Source: Sphingomonadales bacterium EhC05
GTDB taxonomy: Bacteria > Pseudomonadota > Alphaproteobacteria > Sphingomonadales > Sphingomonadaceae
Direction of reading: 5' to 3'
Assembly (NCBI GenBank): GCA_001650955.1
Contig: LXYP01000016.1
Location: 587 to 40,021 of the forward strand
DNA: 39,435 nucleotides
The notes under the pieces are model-generated. The model had not been told where the DNA came from, did not search any database, and saw only the letters and a program-made list of their open reading frames with translations. The position numbers were made by a program, and so were the translations under genes. Below, piece by piece: positions 1 through 10,655 of this stretch (position 1 is the first letter of the stretch; each line of letters begins with the position of its first letter).

Positions 1-3000
1 CTGAGCGCATTGGTCGCGGTCAGATCGCCGCCACTGATCGCGCCCACTGCTGTCATATTGATATTATTTGTACTGGTTGCGCCGATGAAATTGATGTCGC
101 CACCGGCATCAATATTAAACGCACCGCTCGTCGCATTCAGAGAACCGAAGCCAACATTGGTCATAGCATCAATATCTATTGCGCCCGCCACATTGATTAT
201 ACCGCCGCCAGCAACGTCACCGACAAGGGCATTAAGCGTGAGTGAACCAGCGAAGGTGCCGCTGTCGAGCAACACGCTCGCGCCGGTAAAGGAAGCGGCA
301 TCATTTGTCAGCGTCGCAGCCTGGGTGACATTAACCGCGCCATTCGCATTGACGGTCACCGCGTCGGTCGCCTGCAGCAGGTTGGCGGTAATAGCGCCGC
401 CAGTGGATGTGATGGCGATGCTATCAAGTGCACTTACCGTACCCGTTGCGATGAAGTTACCATCGGCGGTCACGATGATATTATCAGCTCCGCCATCGAC
501 ACCATTGGCGATGATGTCCACCCCGCTGATATTGCCGCCCGCATTGAAAAGCTTGTTGCCGTCACCGGCGATCGACGTGAACGTGATGTCAGTATTGGCA
601 GTGAGACTGTCTGCGCCACGAGAGGTAACGGCACCGGTTAGATTGAGCGCACCCGTGGTTGCGTTGGCGGTCAAGCTGCCATCCAGTGAAGCGCCACCGA
701 TCGTGATCGCACCCGCGGTCAGGGAGGCATTGCCTGTCACCGTGGTGGTAATATTTGCAATATCCGCAGTGCCGGCAATGATCGTCACATTGTCAAATGC
801 GGTCAGGCTATTGGCCGTCACCAGGCCGCCGCCAGTGAGACTGATTGAATCATGCGTATCAATGACACCGGTCAGCGTGATCGCGCCACCCGCGGTGAAC
901 GACATGCTCTCATTGGCTATTGAGTCGGTGCCGGTCTTGAGCGACGATCCGCCGACAATATTGCCGCCAACCGCATTGACATCGACCCGGCCGCCGGTGG
1001 TGAGATTCGCGAACGTGATATTTCCATTCGCATCGAGATCGATCAGGCCAGTGCCGGTGACATCACCCGTGAGGTTGATATCGCCCACAGTTGCATTGGC
1101 CGTCAGACCGCCGTCAAGCGTGCTGGCGCCGAGCGTGATCGACTGTGCATTGAGCGTGGCCGTGCCGGTGGATGTCGTCGTAATCGCGATGATATTGGCC
1201 GTCGTTCCCGCCGTAACATTGACATCGTCAAACGCCGTCAGGCTATTTGCCGACACGAGGCCGCCGCTGGTCAGATTTATTGCATCGTGCGAATCGATCG
1301 TCCCGGTCAGTGTGATCGCTCCGCCCGCCGTGAATGACATGCTCTCATTTGCCAGCGAGTCGGTGCCGGTCTTGAGCGACGATCCACCACTGATATTACC
1401 GCTAACTGAATTGACGTCGACCTGCCCGCCAGTGGTCAAGCTGGTGAACGAGATATCGTCGCTGGCGTCGAGATTGATCAGGCCAACAGCCGAGATATCA
1501 CCGGTCAGGGTGACGCCACCGGCCGCGGCATTGGCGGTCAGGCCGCCCGCAAGCGTGCTCGCACCCAGCGTGATCGATTGCGCGGACAGCGTGGCCGTGC
1601 CAGTAGCCGTCGTCGTAATCCCGGCGACATTTGCAGTCGTTCCAGCAGTCACGTTCACGCCGTCAAATGCGATCAATTGCTGCGCCGAGACAGCGCTGTC
1701 AGCCGTCAGATTGATGGCATCATGCGAATCGATTGTCCCGGTCACGATCACGTTGCCGCTCTCGCTGGTGAAGGACATGCTCTCATTACCGAGCGAATCG
1801 GTCCCGCGTTTCGTGCTGCTGCCGAGCAGAACATCTCCCACCGCATTGACGATGACATTCTGGTCCGTGATGATCGAGCCAAGCGTCAATCCGCCGGTTG
1901 TGGCATTCAAGTCGAGTGTACCGACCATTTCGGCTGTCGCGACATTTATCGTGGCGGCATCGACATTCATCGTGCCCTGAACCACCGCCGATCCGATCCG
2001 CACATTATCGGTGACGCTGACCAGAACATCGCTCGCGACACCGCCGATAGCGGCCCCGGTGACGATCGAATCACTATCGAATGAAGCTGCGACAATCTCG
2101 ACATCATTGACCGCCGAGAAATTGGTCACAGTGACATCGCCGATCGCGACGATCTGCACGTCGCGTGGCGTACCGGACGTGATTGCGCGATCAGAGCTGG
2201 CCGAGGTGCCGATAATATTGGCGCGGGAATCGAGGAAAACGCCCAGGCCGGTGAGCGTGTCGAAGCGGATGTCTCCGGTGGCAGTTACGGTCAGATTCTG
2301 TTCGGCATTGATCGTGCCGAGCGTTACATTGCCGAGCGTCGCATCAAGCGTGATCGCCGCGCCGGTTGCCGTCGAGGCATCGGCGCTATCGAGGTTGATC
2401 GAGGTGCCGCTGATGATGATATTGTCGCCATTGGCAACGCCGTTGAAGATATTCGCATCGCCAATGTCGACGGCGCCTGCTGCGGTTGCAGCAATGCCAA
2501 CCGCGCTGAGCGAGGTTGCGGTCAAGCTGCCGCCGCTGCTAATCGCAAGCGTGTCTTGCGCGCGAACCGCGCCGAGCGACATCGCGCCGCCGGAATCCAG
2601 TTCCATTCGCTCGTTGCTGGCCAGGCCACCGGTCGCGATATTCAGCGCGCCGGCGGTCAAGGTCGTCCCGGCATTGATCAGCATCGTGCCGTCATTGGTC
2701 CGCACATCGCCGACGGTGATCGACGTGGTTGCATCGATCGCGACATCGGTCAGCGCATTGATCGCGCCGCTGTTGCTGCCGAGAACCTGACCCGCGATAG
2801 CGTTAAGCGTAACCGCCCGTCCACTGATCGTGTCGTAGAAGATATTGTCACCGGTCAGATTGACGTCTGTTCCCGTCACCGTCGCACCGACGTCGAGATC
2901 AGTACCGGCCATGGCGATAACGCCATTGGTTGCGGTCAGGTCGCCGCCGTTGATCGCGCCGGCTGCAACCAGGTTGATATTATTCGTACTGCCCGCGCTG

Positions 3001-3750
3001 ACAAAATTAATGTCAATTCCGGCGTTGACATCAAATGCGCCATTGCCTGCCGACAAAGACCCAAAGCCGACATTGCCGATGGCATCAAAATCGATCGCGC
3101 CGCCCACGGTGATCGCGCCATTGCCATCGAGATCACCGCCGGTGACATTGAGCCTCAGGTCGGTGCCAATCGTACCATTATTCAGCGTAACCGCAGCGCC
3201 TTCGATATTGGTCGTCGTGCCGCTGATTGCATTGTTGACGAGGGCGGCTCCGCTTGTCGTCACGGCAATGCTGGTGACCGCATCGAGCGTCCCGACATTG
3301 GTCGTCGCCGCGTTGAGCGTGATTGCTGCCTCGCCATCAATATTGCCTGCACCGGTCAGCGTCTTGCCAATTGTTCCGCCGAGTGCCGAGAGGGAAATTG
3401 CGTTCGGTGAGGCGATACTGTCAAACAGGATATTCGTTGCGGTGGTGAAATTGATACTGCTGGCGGATGCGTTGCCAATTGAGATATTACCGCCGTTGAG
3501 ATTGAGCGCATTGGTTGCTGTCAGATCGCCACCATTAATCCCGCCAACTGCCGTCATATTTATGCTGGCTGTGCTGGTCGCTGACGCGAAATCAATATCG
3601 CCACCAGCATCGACGTCAAAGCTGCTGCCGGACACCAATGTAGCGAAAACAATATCGCCAAATGCATCGAGATCGATCGCACCGCCCAATGTTGTCACGT
3701 TGGTGGCATCCAAGTCACCCGCGGTCGAATTGAGCGTCAATCCGCCCGAA
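1..3750 (-). repeat. Second dispersed repeat module in the exoprotein gene (copies near 1-240, 2920-3155, 3502-3745)
   Basis: A module coding for a string like INGGDLTATNAL occurs three times. Matching CATTGGT marks sit at 8, 2924 and 3509, offsets of 2916 and 585 bases, both multiples of three. Similarity continues for about 230 bases on the high-coordinate side of each mark. The first copy may be cut by the window edge. Confidence 0.75.
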
Positions 3751-6700
3751 ACAGTGCCGGCATCAACGGTGACGACGGTGCCTGTGATGCTGGTGCCCGT
3801 GGCGCTGATGACATTGGCAACATTTGCGGTGGCGCCCGATGTGACGGTGACCGAAGCGCCTGCATTGAGCGTGCCAGTAGTCAGGCCAGTTCCGGTGTTA
3901 ATCGTGATCGCGCCAAGCGAAGTCACATTCCCGATCGTTCCGCTGCCGGCGGTCGCGGTCAGCCTAAGATTGCTGTTATTGCCGTTTTGCGCGGATGCGA
4001 TATCAAAATTATTGGCCGCTGTAACGATGGTTCCTAGACCGCTTACCAGCGCACCTGTCGTGACATCACCGGTGGTGGACTCAATCGTAATATTGTCGCG
4101 AGCGCTTACGCTTCCAACAGAGATTTCCGTCCCGGTTATTTCAGTAAAGGCTGCCGTGCTAGTTACATCTCCGCCAGCAATAGCTGTGCCGCGAAGACGC
4201 GCAATGCCATTTGCCGACACCGACCCAAAGCCAATTGTGCCGCCAGCAGTGACAAAAATATTGTTTGAAATACCACCATCGGTGACGAGATTGCCAACCA
4301 AAATATTGCCGCCGGCGCTGCTCAATATCCCGCCGGTATCAATGTTACCGGTCGTGATGTTTCCGGTGGTCGCCGTCAGGTTCGTAGACCCGGCTGCACT
4401 GCCAATACCGGTGGTAATAATGCCGGTGGTCAAATCACCATCAGCGGCGGTAAGCGTGACAATACCGGTTGAATCAATCGCGCCGGTCGAAAGACTATCG
4501 GCGCGCACCGTAACGATCCGGAAATTCGGTCCCGTGTTCGTCAAAACGCCGAGATTGGCGGTGACCGCATCGACGATGATATTGTCATTGGCAGAGATAT
4601 TGCCCGTCGAGACGTTACCAGTGGAACTGATTGTCACCGACGTACCCTCGGCAATCAGACCATCTCCGATGACATTGCCACCGGTCAAGCCGATGTTGGC
4701 GGCGGCGATATTGTTGTAATTTATGGTACCATTGGCCGCGACAGCATTAAAGTTTCGCTCAGTATCAATTGTATCAAGATTTACATCGCCATTTTGCGAT
4801 GTCAGGCGCGAGAAGCTCGGTGTCCTGAGCGTGTCAAGATCCAGATCACCGACCGTGGTTGTGACATTCACCGCCTGTAGGGAATCTGCAGTCGTCACGT
4901 CAAATGCACCGGCGGTAACAGCGGCTCCAGATCCGAGATCGAGAGTTGTCGCCGAGAATGTACCTCCGGCAGTGACATTCAATGCGTCGGCTATTGTCGC
5001 TGATGTGAGCGTGATATTACCGCTCGTGTTGAACGTAGCACTATTGGGTGCACCGCCGGTTACTCCCAGAATTGTGAGAGTGTCACCCAATACATTTGTT
5101 GCATTGATATTGGACCCAAAGGCGCTGATGTCGTTAAAGTTAAAGTCACCGCCAGCGGTGGCACGCAGAACGCCGCCGCCGAGGCTAACTGTATCGACAA
5201 TGATATCAGTCGTCGCATCAAGATTGACAGCGCCAGAACCCGTTACCGTAAGATTTCCGACATTGACGCGACCATCAACGGCTTCAATATCCATCACACT
5301 GACGGATGTCGCATCACCACCGGACACACTGCCCCTATTTGCCAAAATGGTTATCGTACTGGCAGTATTTTGGGTTGCATTGAGATTGGTGAAACCCGCA
5401 TTATTGCCGAGCAGCAATATTCTGGTCGCACCGGAATTCGTGCCGAGGAATACGTCGCCTGTGTCAGATCCTCCGGCAACCAGTTCAATCGCTGTACCGG
5501 GCGCGGTAATAGTCCCGAAATTTATATCTCCGTTCGCCTCAACCCGGAAGCGCGTCGTTACGCCCGTGATATATTCGCCAACACTAATATTTCCCGGAAC
5601 CAGATATAGATTCTCGTTGCCGCCGCCAATGTCTGCGAATGTCGTAAGTTGACCGATACCCGCGTTGATCAGCGCAGCGTTGACATCAGCATTCACGGTG
5701 ATGCCGACATCATCCACGGCTATGATCTCGCCATTGCCAAGCAAACTGCCCGCCGTTGCTTGCAACGCAACAGACGCACCACTGATCCTCGCATCGGTTA
5801 GCGTAACATCTGTCCCGGCAACAGCTGAGATTGTGCCGACGACATCAAATGAATTTGTAACACGGTTGGTGTGGGTGACAATGATATTGCCGTCGGTAAC
5901 GATATCAAGCGCACCGTCCACGGTTAGATTTGCTCCACCATCATAGTTAAATATCGCGTCACCGACGACATTGATATTGAAGTCACCAAAAGTGATATTC
6001 GGGGTGTTGCCAGAATCATAGAAACCGCTGAATCCCGACAAAGCGCTGTCACCGATCGCGGTTACGCTCAGCGATTCAAGGATAATCGGCCCACCGCTAT
6101 TGATCGTCTCAATGCGGCCGCCAACACCCGACGCGGTGGCGGTGTCGCCGCTGGAGAAAGCACTGGCCGTTACGACAACATCACCCAGAGCAATGTCACC
6201 GTCTTTAACTTCGAATTTAGCAGCGCCTCCTGCGCCCAATCCGCCGACGCCGGACGCGCCGTCTATTATCACACCGTTACTGCCCCCGATACCGCCAGAA
6301 CCACCAGCACCGTCCAATGCCACATTGATATCTAAAGCAAAAATTGCACTCAATTCGGCAAATAGGGTAACGGAACCGCCACTTCCCTGCCCCCCGGCGC
6401 CGCCGTCTCCACTGGTGCCTGGCATGGCCAAATCTGTATCGCCGCCCGCGCCGCCTGCTCCACCCGTGCCAGCACTCGACAGGTTTAACATTACCGGTAT
6501 CAGATCAGATGTCGGAGTAGGCGCCGGGCCAAAAAAATCGGCATCTATCAGGCCACCCTCACGAACCATGATCTCAATCAAGCCACCGGTCCCGGTGCCG
6601 CCGGCACCGCCGCTCCCGGCGGTGGCACCAGTGAATTCACCGATACCTGCAGAACCATTTCCGCCAATTCCATCTGCGATCAGATTGAGTGTCTCGGTAA

Positions 6701-9700
6701 TCAACACCAAGCTATCGACCTTTGCTTCCAAACGGGCGGTACCACCAATGCCGGCGCCTCCGGCTCCTCCAGACCCACCGCTGCCGGATGCGGCGCCGCC
6801 GCTGCCGCCGGTTCCTTGCGCGATAAGGGTTGGGCCGGCCAAATCTGCCATCGCAGCCGAAATGACATTTATGGCTGCGGTTCCGCCGGTGCCATTGCCT
6901 GCCTGCCCGCCGTCAAATCCTAGGCCGCCGTTGCCACCAGCGCCACTCGCTTGAACAGCATAGGACTGGAAGTCGATCAAATCGCTGCCAATATTGACGG
7001 TCGCGCTCCCGCCGGTGCCATCACCGCCGAGTCCGCCGACAAAAAATGGGCCGCCTACTTCATTGCCGGCGCTCCCGCCGGTGCCGGATGCGTTCAGTAT
7101 GAACGCCGCAGTAGGCGCATTGACCGTCACAAATTCACCGAAATCAACGACTATCGTCCCGCCGGTGGCCGAACCACCATTTCTTCCGATCGCCCGACTT
7201 GTGTTGCTTCCCTGACCACCGATCCCGGTTGCGCTGAGGTTAACATCATTTGTGACATTGAGCGTTCCGGAAGTGGCATTAAACGCAATATTGCCGCCAG
7301 TGCCATCTCCGCCGCTGTCGCCAAATGGTTGCGGCGTTCCGCCGAACAATGCATCACCACCTTCGCCGTTGGCACTCAGCGTCAGTGTATCAATGGTCGC
7401 GGTTGCGCCATTGAGGTTGAACATAATGTCGCCAGCGACACCGTCACCGCCAATATCTTCCGCGGGGCCGATAAAGCGGCCTGGCACGGTGCCGGGCACC
7501 GCACCTTTGGCGTTGGTAGACAAGAGCAACGCATCCGCATCGAAAGTGCCCCCGAGCAGGTTGACGGTAATATCACCGCCGCTGGAGACTCCCTTCTTTC
7601 CGTTGAAATCCTCGCGATTTTGATCATTGCCGGGGAAGTTGACAAGTGTATTCGACGTCAAATCAACCGTACCAAGATCGAGCGAAGCCACATCTCCAAC
7701 CACGGTCAGCTCGATATTCCCGCCAACCGCTGTCCCGTTAGTGGTTTTCGCTCCGCTGTTCAGCGACAGCGAACTGACAACGATCGAGCCTTCGTCGGCG
7801 GTAACTGCAATATCGCCGCCAGTCGCTATTTGACCGACGCTGGTAATCGCGGCCGCACTGGCATCCAGCGTGATCGATACAGCCGTAATGGCCCCACCAT
7901 TTAAGGCCCCAATATTAATGTCGGAGGTCGGATCATCGGGGTCGTTCCGATTAATCCCCGTCAGGAAAAGACCGTTCCGAGTTTCGGCGGTGATAATATC
8001 TAGGTTGCCGAAACTGATATCGCCATTGTCGGCCGTCAATGAAGCATCGCCGATGGACTCGATATTGATATCCGTCGGTCCGGAGACGCCGGACAGGATC
8101 AGGCCCGAACCGGCACCGGTATCTTGCACTGAGATCGACACACCACCGCCAGTGGATTCAACGCCTAGCCGCTGTTTATACTGGATTATGGTCAATCCAT
8201 CGGCGATCGTCAGGTTGGACCCCGCTCCAGATATGCCGATGGAAACCAGAGGATCATTGCTCACACCGGGAACATCCTCGCCGGCGGCATCGACTGCCGT
8301 GTCATTTGCCAAGGCTTGCGCGGAAATATTGAGCGAGGCGAACTGGTGGACACCGCCGGTAATCGCAATAGCGACATCGCCCGCGAAACCGTCATTGCTT
8401 TGCACCGCAGCACCGCGACCTGTGGAACCGGTCCCGCCGCTATTGGCGGTAATTGCACCGGTTGTCAGGCTACCGGCTTGAAGATTAAGCGCGATGTCGC
8501 CGCCAGAACTGTCATTGCCGATCTGAGAGACATTGAAGCCGTTCACCGCGTTCCGCGCCTCTGCATTGAGCGTCAGATTGCCGGTCAGATTTATCGCACT
8601 GCCCACGCCCGACAAATTTACTGTAATATCACCGGCCTGGGAAAAGCCCTGCATCACCGACCCGAAACCGGGATCGGAATCGCTCAGCAAACTGGTGTTG
8701 CCGCCGACCGATAATATCCCTCCGTCAGAGACGCTGACGATGATATCGCCGGCAACGGCGTCCCCACCGGCAATAAAGTCATCTAAGGCATCCGCGCTGG
8801 TATCGACGACAAGGTCACCCGCAATGGTAACCCGACCATTCAGTCCTGTCGCACCTTGGCTGCTAATGTTAATATCGCCGCCCACGGCATCAACGCCGAC
8901 ATTCGGCGCGCGCGCGACAAGATTAACGTTACCGGTTGCGATTATCTCGCCGCCAGCCAGCCCGCCGAAATCAATAGAATTGGCCGCCGTCAAAGACAGG
9001 TCGTAACCGCCATTGACATCGCTCCCCATTTGCAGAACCTGGCTGCCGCTGACTTGCGCATCAATCGCATCATCGGCGAAAGCTTGGGTTGTCGCACCCA
9101 GATTCACCGAACCAAATTCGATATTTGCTGAAGGAACGACCCCGCTGCCCGTATTCACTTCCACTTCGGGATTTGATGCGGTTCCGGCGACATTGATATC
9201 GGTATAGCCGGCGCTGAGCACGACATTGCCATTGACGATACCCGCGGTTGTCGCAGCCTGATATCCAATATTGCCGCCAACCAACATGGTCAGGGCCGCA
9301 TTTTTGGGCACCGCGACCATGTAAATCGCCTGACCATCGGCAGCACTCGTCGACGCCGGTCCGGTCGTTGTCCCGCTGTGCACCACACCATTGGCGTCGG
9401 TCGTGCCAACGCCAATCGAAATATCAAACAGGCCATTGTTGATCGTGAGATCCGCCTGCTCCGCGCCAACATAGGCTGCCGACCCGTTGACGCTGACCGT
9501 GCCCCCCTGCACCACACGCGGCGCAACCAGAGCGACATAGCTGTCTCCGCCCAAAAATTTATTGGCGTTGATCTGATCAGTGCCGGGACTCCCGGTCAAA
9601 AACGGTTCTATGGTAATCGCACCGCTTGCGACACCTCCGCGGAATCGGATTTCGCCGCCAAGACCGAATAGTCCACCGCTGGTGTCAATCGCATTGGTCG

Positions 9701-10655
9701 TCAGCACTAGGCTGCCAACGTCAAAACGCGCGTTGCCGCCGACTATTATACCGCCCGGACTATAGAACCAGACGTCGCCGCCTTGCCGAGCAATGGCCGC
9801 GTCGAAGATGCGGCTCGTGACATTGCCATCAAAGCGGATTCCGCGCGTCGCATCTGTCGGCAAAATCCGGTTGAGGACGGTGAAATCATCACTTCCCGAA
9901 AATGCCAGCGTATTGCCGCCTGGGAGGAACGATATGGCACCGGCTCCGCTTTGATCAACCAAGGTCCAGTCGACAATGGTTTCGCCGCCGAGGCCGGTGA
10001 TGCTGGATGTCACTGCGCCAGGTGTGAAGGCGCCGGTGCCGATCGAAAATACCGGATTGCCGTTGACCGCATGTCCGCTTGCCGTAGGACCAGCTTGCGC
10101 TTGATTCAGTCCGGGTACCGGCACATTGAGCGGCGCAGAAATCCGGATATCCTCGACAGGAAAGTCAGGCAATGGACTGGTTATACGGATATCACGTCCG
10201 TTGAAATCCGGCGCGCGCAGATGCGGCTGGTTGGCATTGACCAACTCGGGCCCAGTGATATGTGGCTGGTTGAGATTGGGCGTCAAAATCGGCGAATTTA
10301 TGCGTACATCATTGAACGACAGACGCGGGATTTTTCCAACATTGTCGAAACTGCGCGGATTGAAGTCGCCTCCAATATCTCCAGCAACCTGCATATGCGG
10401 CAGATTCTCGACCATGGTCGGACGGCGAACCGAAACCGGGCCACCCACAGGAAAATTCTGGACCGCTGCCTCAGGCGACGCCATTTGCGCATTTGCCGCC
10501 CGCGGCATGGATGCCAAAAGCAATGCATATGCCGCAAATGAGCAGCTCGCAAGAAGCCTTTTTTTAGCGGTTTCTGGTCGATTTAGAGATATTGTGCGCT
10601 TGACTTGCCGAAGAAACCGGTTCGTCTTTACATTTGCTGCACGCGATTGCGGCAT
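1..10655 (-). CDS. Giant filamentous-haemagglutinin-type exoprotein (TPS-like), C-terminus beyond window
   Basis: One minus-strand frame stays open from ATG at 10655 to the left edge, at least 3551 codons; both ends fall in the same frame and I met no stop on reading through. An in-frame TAA lies just upstream of the ATG, and a weak GGGGG precedes it. Residues 1-56 form a long basic signal peptide (KKRLLASCSFAAYALLLA, cleavage probably after AANA). Residues of about 190-300 resemble the TPS secretion domain (VDWTLVD, NRILP, then YSPGGIIVGG and VGSLVLTT in place of the usual NPNGI region). The rest is degenerate beta-helix-like sequence (T-A-G-N-I-x-L strings), Gly-rich in the middle, and I noticed no cysteine after the signal peptide. 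By family this would be a secreted adhesin or surface fibre exported by a TpsB partner. No TpsB-like gene is in the window. Confidence 0.9.
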   Translation of the reverse strand, partial: MPQSRAANVKTNRFLRQVKRTISLNRPETAKKRLLASCSFAAYALLLASMPRAANAQMASPEAAVQNFPVGGPVSVRRPTMVENLPHMQVAGDIGGDFNPRSFDNVGKIPRLSFNDVRINSPILTPNLNQPHITGPELVNANQPHLRAPDFNGRDIRITSPLPDFPVEDIRISAPLNVPVPGLNQAQAGPTASGHAVNGNPVFSIGTGAFTPGAVTSSITGLGGETIVDWTLVDQSGAGAISFLPGGNTLAFSGSDDFTVLNRILPTDATRGIRFDGNVTSRIFDAAIARQGGDVWFYSPGGIIVGGNARFDVGSLVLTTNAIDTSGGLFGLGGEIRFRGGVASGAITIEPFLTGSPGTDQINANKFLGGDSYVALVAPRVVQGGTVSVNGSAAYVGAEQADLTINNGLFDISIGVGTTDANGVVHSGTTTGPASTSAADGQAIYMVAVPKNAALTMLVGGNIGYQAATTAGIVNGNVVLSAGYTDINVAGTASNPEVEVNTGSGVVPSANIEFGSVNLGATTQAFADDAIDAQVSGSQVLQMGSDVNGGYDLSLTAANSIDFGGLAGGEIIATGNVNLVARAPNVGVDAVGGDINISSQGATGLNGRVTIAGDLVVDTSADALDDFIAGGDAVAGDIIVSVSDGGILSVGGNTSLLSDSDPGFGSVMQGFSQAGDITVNLSGVGSAINLTGNLTLNAEARNAVNGFNVSQIGNDSSGGDIALNLQAGSLTTGAITANSGGTGSTGRGAAVQSNDGFAGDVAIAITGGVHQFASLNISAQALANDTAVDAAGEDVPGVSNDPLVSIGISGAGSNLTIADGLTIIQYKQRLGVESTGGGVSISVQDTGAGSGLILSGVSGPTDINIESIGDASLTADNGDISFGNLDIITAETRNGLFLTGINRNDPDDPTSDINIGALNGGAITAVSITLDASAAAITSVGQIATGGDIAVTADEGSIVVSSLSLNSGAKTTNGTAVGGNIELTVVGDVASLDLGTVDLTSNTLVNFPGNDQNREDFNGKKGVSSGGDITVNLLGGTFDADALLLSTNAKGAVPGTVPGRFIGPAEDIGGDGVAGDIMFNLNGATATIDTLTLSANGEGGDALFGGTPQPFGDSGGDGTGGNIAFNATSGTLNVTNDVNLSATGIGGQGSNTSRAIGRNGGSATGGTIVVDFGEFVTVNAPTAAFILNASGTGGSAGNEVGGPFFVGGLGGDGTGGSATVNIGSDLIDFQSYAVQASGAGGNGGLGFDGGQAGNGTGGTAAINVISAAMADLAGPTLIAQGTGGSGGAASGSGGSGGAGGAGIGGTARLEAKVDSLVLITETLNLIADGIGGNGSAGIGEFTGATAGSGGAGGTGTGGLIEIMVREGGLIDADFFGPAPTPTSDLIPVMLNLSSAGTGGAGGAGGDTDLAMPGTSGDGGAGGQGSGGSVTLFAELSAIFALDINVALDGAGGSGGIGGSNGVIIDGASGVGGLGAGGAAKFEVKDGDIALGDVVVTASAFSSGDTATASGVGGRIETINSGGPIILESLSVTAIGDSALSGFSGFYDSGNTPNITFGDFNINVVGDAIFNYDGGANLTVDGALDIVTDGNIIVTHTNRVTNSFDVVGTISAVAGTDVTLTDARISGASVALQATAGSLLGNGEIIAVDDVGITVNADVNAALINAGIGQLTTFADIGGGNENLYLVPGNISVGEYITGVTTRFRVEANGDINFGTITAPGTAIELVAGGSDTGDVFLGTNSGATRILLLGNNAGFTNLNATQNTASTITILANRGSVSGGDATSVSVMDIEAVDGRVNVGNLTVTGSGAVNLDATTDIIVDTVSLGGGVLRATAGGDFNFNDISAFGSNINATNVLGDTLTILGVTGGAPNSATFNTSGNITLTSATIADALNVTAGGTFSATTLDLGSGAAVTAGAFDVTTADSLQAVNVTTTVGDLDLDTLRTPSFSRLTSQNGDVNLDTIDTERNFNAVAANGTINYNNIAAANIGLTGGNVIGDGLIAEGTSVTISSTGNVSTGNISANDNIIVDAVTANLGVLTNTGPNFRIVTVRADSLSTGAIDSTGIVTLTAADGDLTTGIITTGIGSAAGSTNLTATTGNITTGNIDTGGILSSAGGNILVGNLVTDGGISNNIFVTAGGTIGFGSVSANGIARLRGTAIAGGDVTSTAAFTEITGTEISVGSVSARDNITIESTTGDVTTGALVSGLGTIVTAANNFDIASAQNGNNSNLRLTATAGSGTIGNVTSLGAITINTGTGLTTGTLNAGASVTVTSGATANVANVISATGTSITGTVVTVDAGTVSGGLTLNSTAGDLDATNVTTLGGAIDLDAFGDIVFATLVSGSSFDVDAGGDIDFASATSTASINMTAVGGINGGDLTATNALNLNGGNISIGNASASSINFTTATNILFDSIASPNAISLSALGGTIGKTLTGAGNIDGEAAITLNAATTNVGTLDAVTSIAVTTSGAALVNNAISGTTTNIEGAAVTLNNGTIGTDLRLNVTGGDLDGNGAITVGGAIDFDAIGNVGFGSLSAGNGAFDVNAGIDINFVSAGSTNNINLVAAGAINGGDLTATNGVIAMAGTDLDVGATVTGTDVNLTGDNIFYDTISGRAVTLNAIAGQVLGSNSGAINALTDVAIDATTSITVGDVRTNDGTMLINAGTTLTAGALNIATGGLASNERMELDSGGAMSLGAVRAQDTLAISSGGSLTATSLSAVGIAATAAGAVDIGDANIFNGVANGDNIIISGTSINLDSADASTATGAAITLDATLGNVTLGTINAEQNLTVTATGDIRFDTLTGLGVFLDSRANIIGTSASSDRAITSGTPRDVQIVAIGDVTVTNFSAVNDVEIVAASFDSDSIVTGAAIGGVASDVLVSVTDNVRIGSAVVQGTMNVDAATINVATAEMVGTLDLNATTGGLTLGSIITDQNVIVNAVGDVLLGSSTKRGTDSLGNESMSFTSESGNVIVTGTIDSHDAINLTADSAVSAQQLIAFDGVNVTAGTTANVAGITTTATGTATLSAQSITLGASTLAGGLTANAAAGGVTLTGDISAVGLINLDASDDISFTSLTTGGQVDVNSVSGNISGGSSLKTGTDSLANESMSFTAGGAITLTGTIDSHDAINLTSGGLVSANSLTAFDDVNVTAGTTANIIAITTTSTGTATLNAQSITLGASTLDGGLTANATVGDINLTGDVTGTGLIDLDANGNITFANLTTGGRVDVNAVGGNIVGGSSLKTGTDSIANESMSFTAGGAITLTGVIDTHDSISLTGGGLVTANSLTAFDNVTIIAGTADIANITTTVTGNASLTAGAITIGGASLDGSLTANATTGALNLTGAVTSRGADSLTANTDITFTSIAGDGNKLFNAGGNISGVDIIANGVDGGADNIIVTADGNFIATGTVSALDSIAITSTGGAITANLLQATDAVTVNANGAVNVTQAATLTNDAASFTGASVLLDSGTFAGSLTLNALVGDVAGGGIINVAGAIDIDAMTNVGFGSLNATSGAFNIDAGGDINFIGATSTNNINMTAVGAISGGDLTATNAL
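600..1860 (-). repeat. Three in-frame repeats of about 145 residues inside the exoprotein gene
   Basis: The string GACATGCTCTCATT recurs at 901, 1336 and 1774, spacings of 435 and 438 bases (145 and 146 codons). Flanking sequence is recognisably related over the whole period. Examples are the stretches encoding TLTGTIDSHDAINLT and LANESMSFTAGG. Copies one and two are closest and the third is more diverged. Spacings are multiples of three, so the repeats extend the protein without breaking the frame. Confidence 0.85.
6100..7500 (-). repeat. Gly-rich segment of the exoprotein
   Basis: The minus-strand protein here is very rich in GGxGGxG strings such as GGSGGAGGAGIGGTARLEA and AGSGGAGGTGTGGLIEI. 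These alternate with short hydrophobic beta-like stretches. The pattern differs from the T/A/N-rich repeats on either side and may be a flexible or beta-roll region. The function is unknown. Confidence 0.7.
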
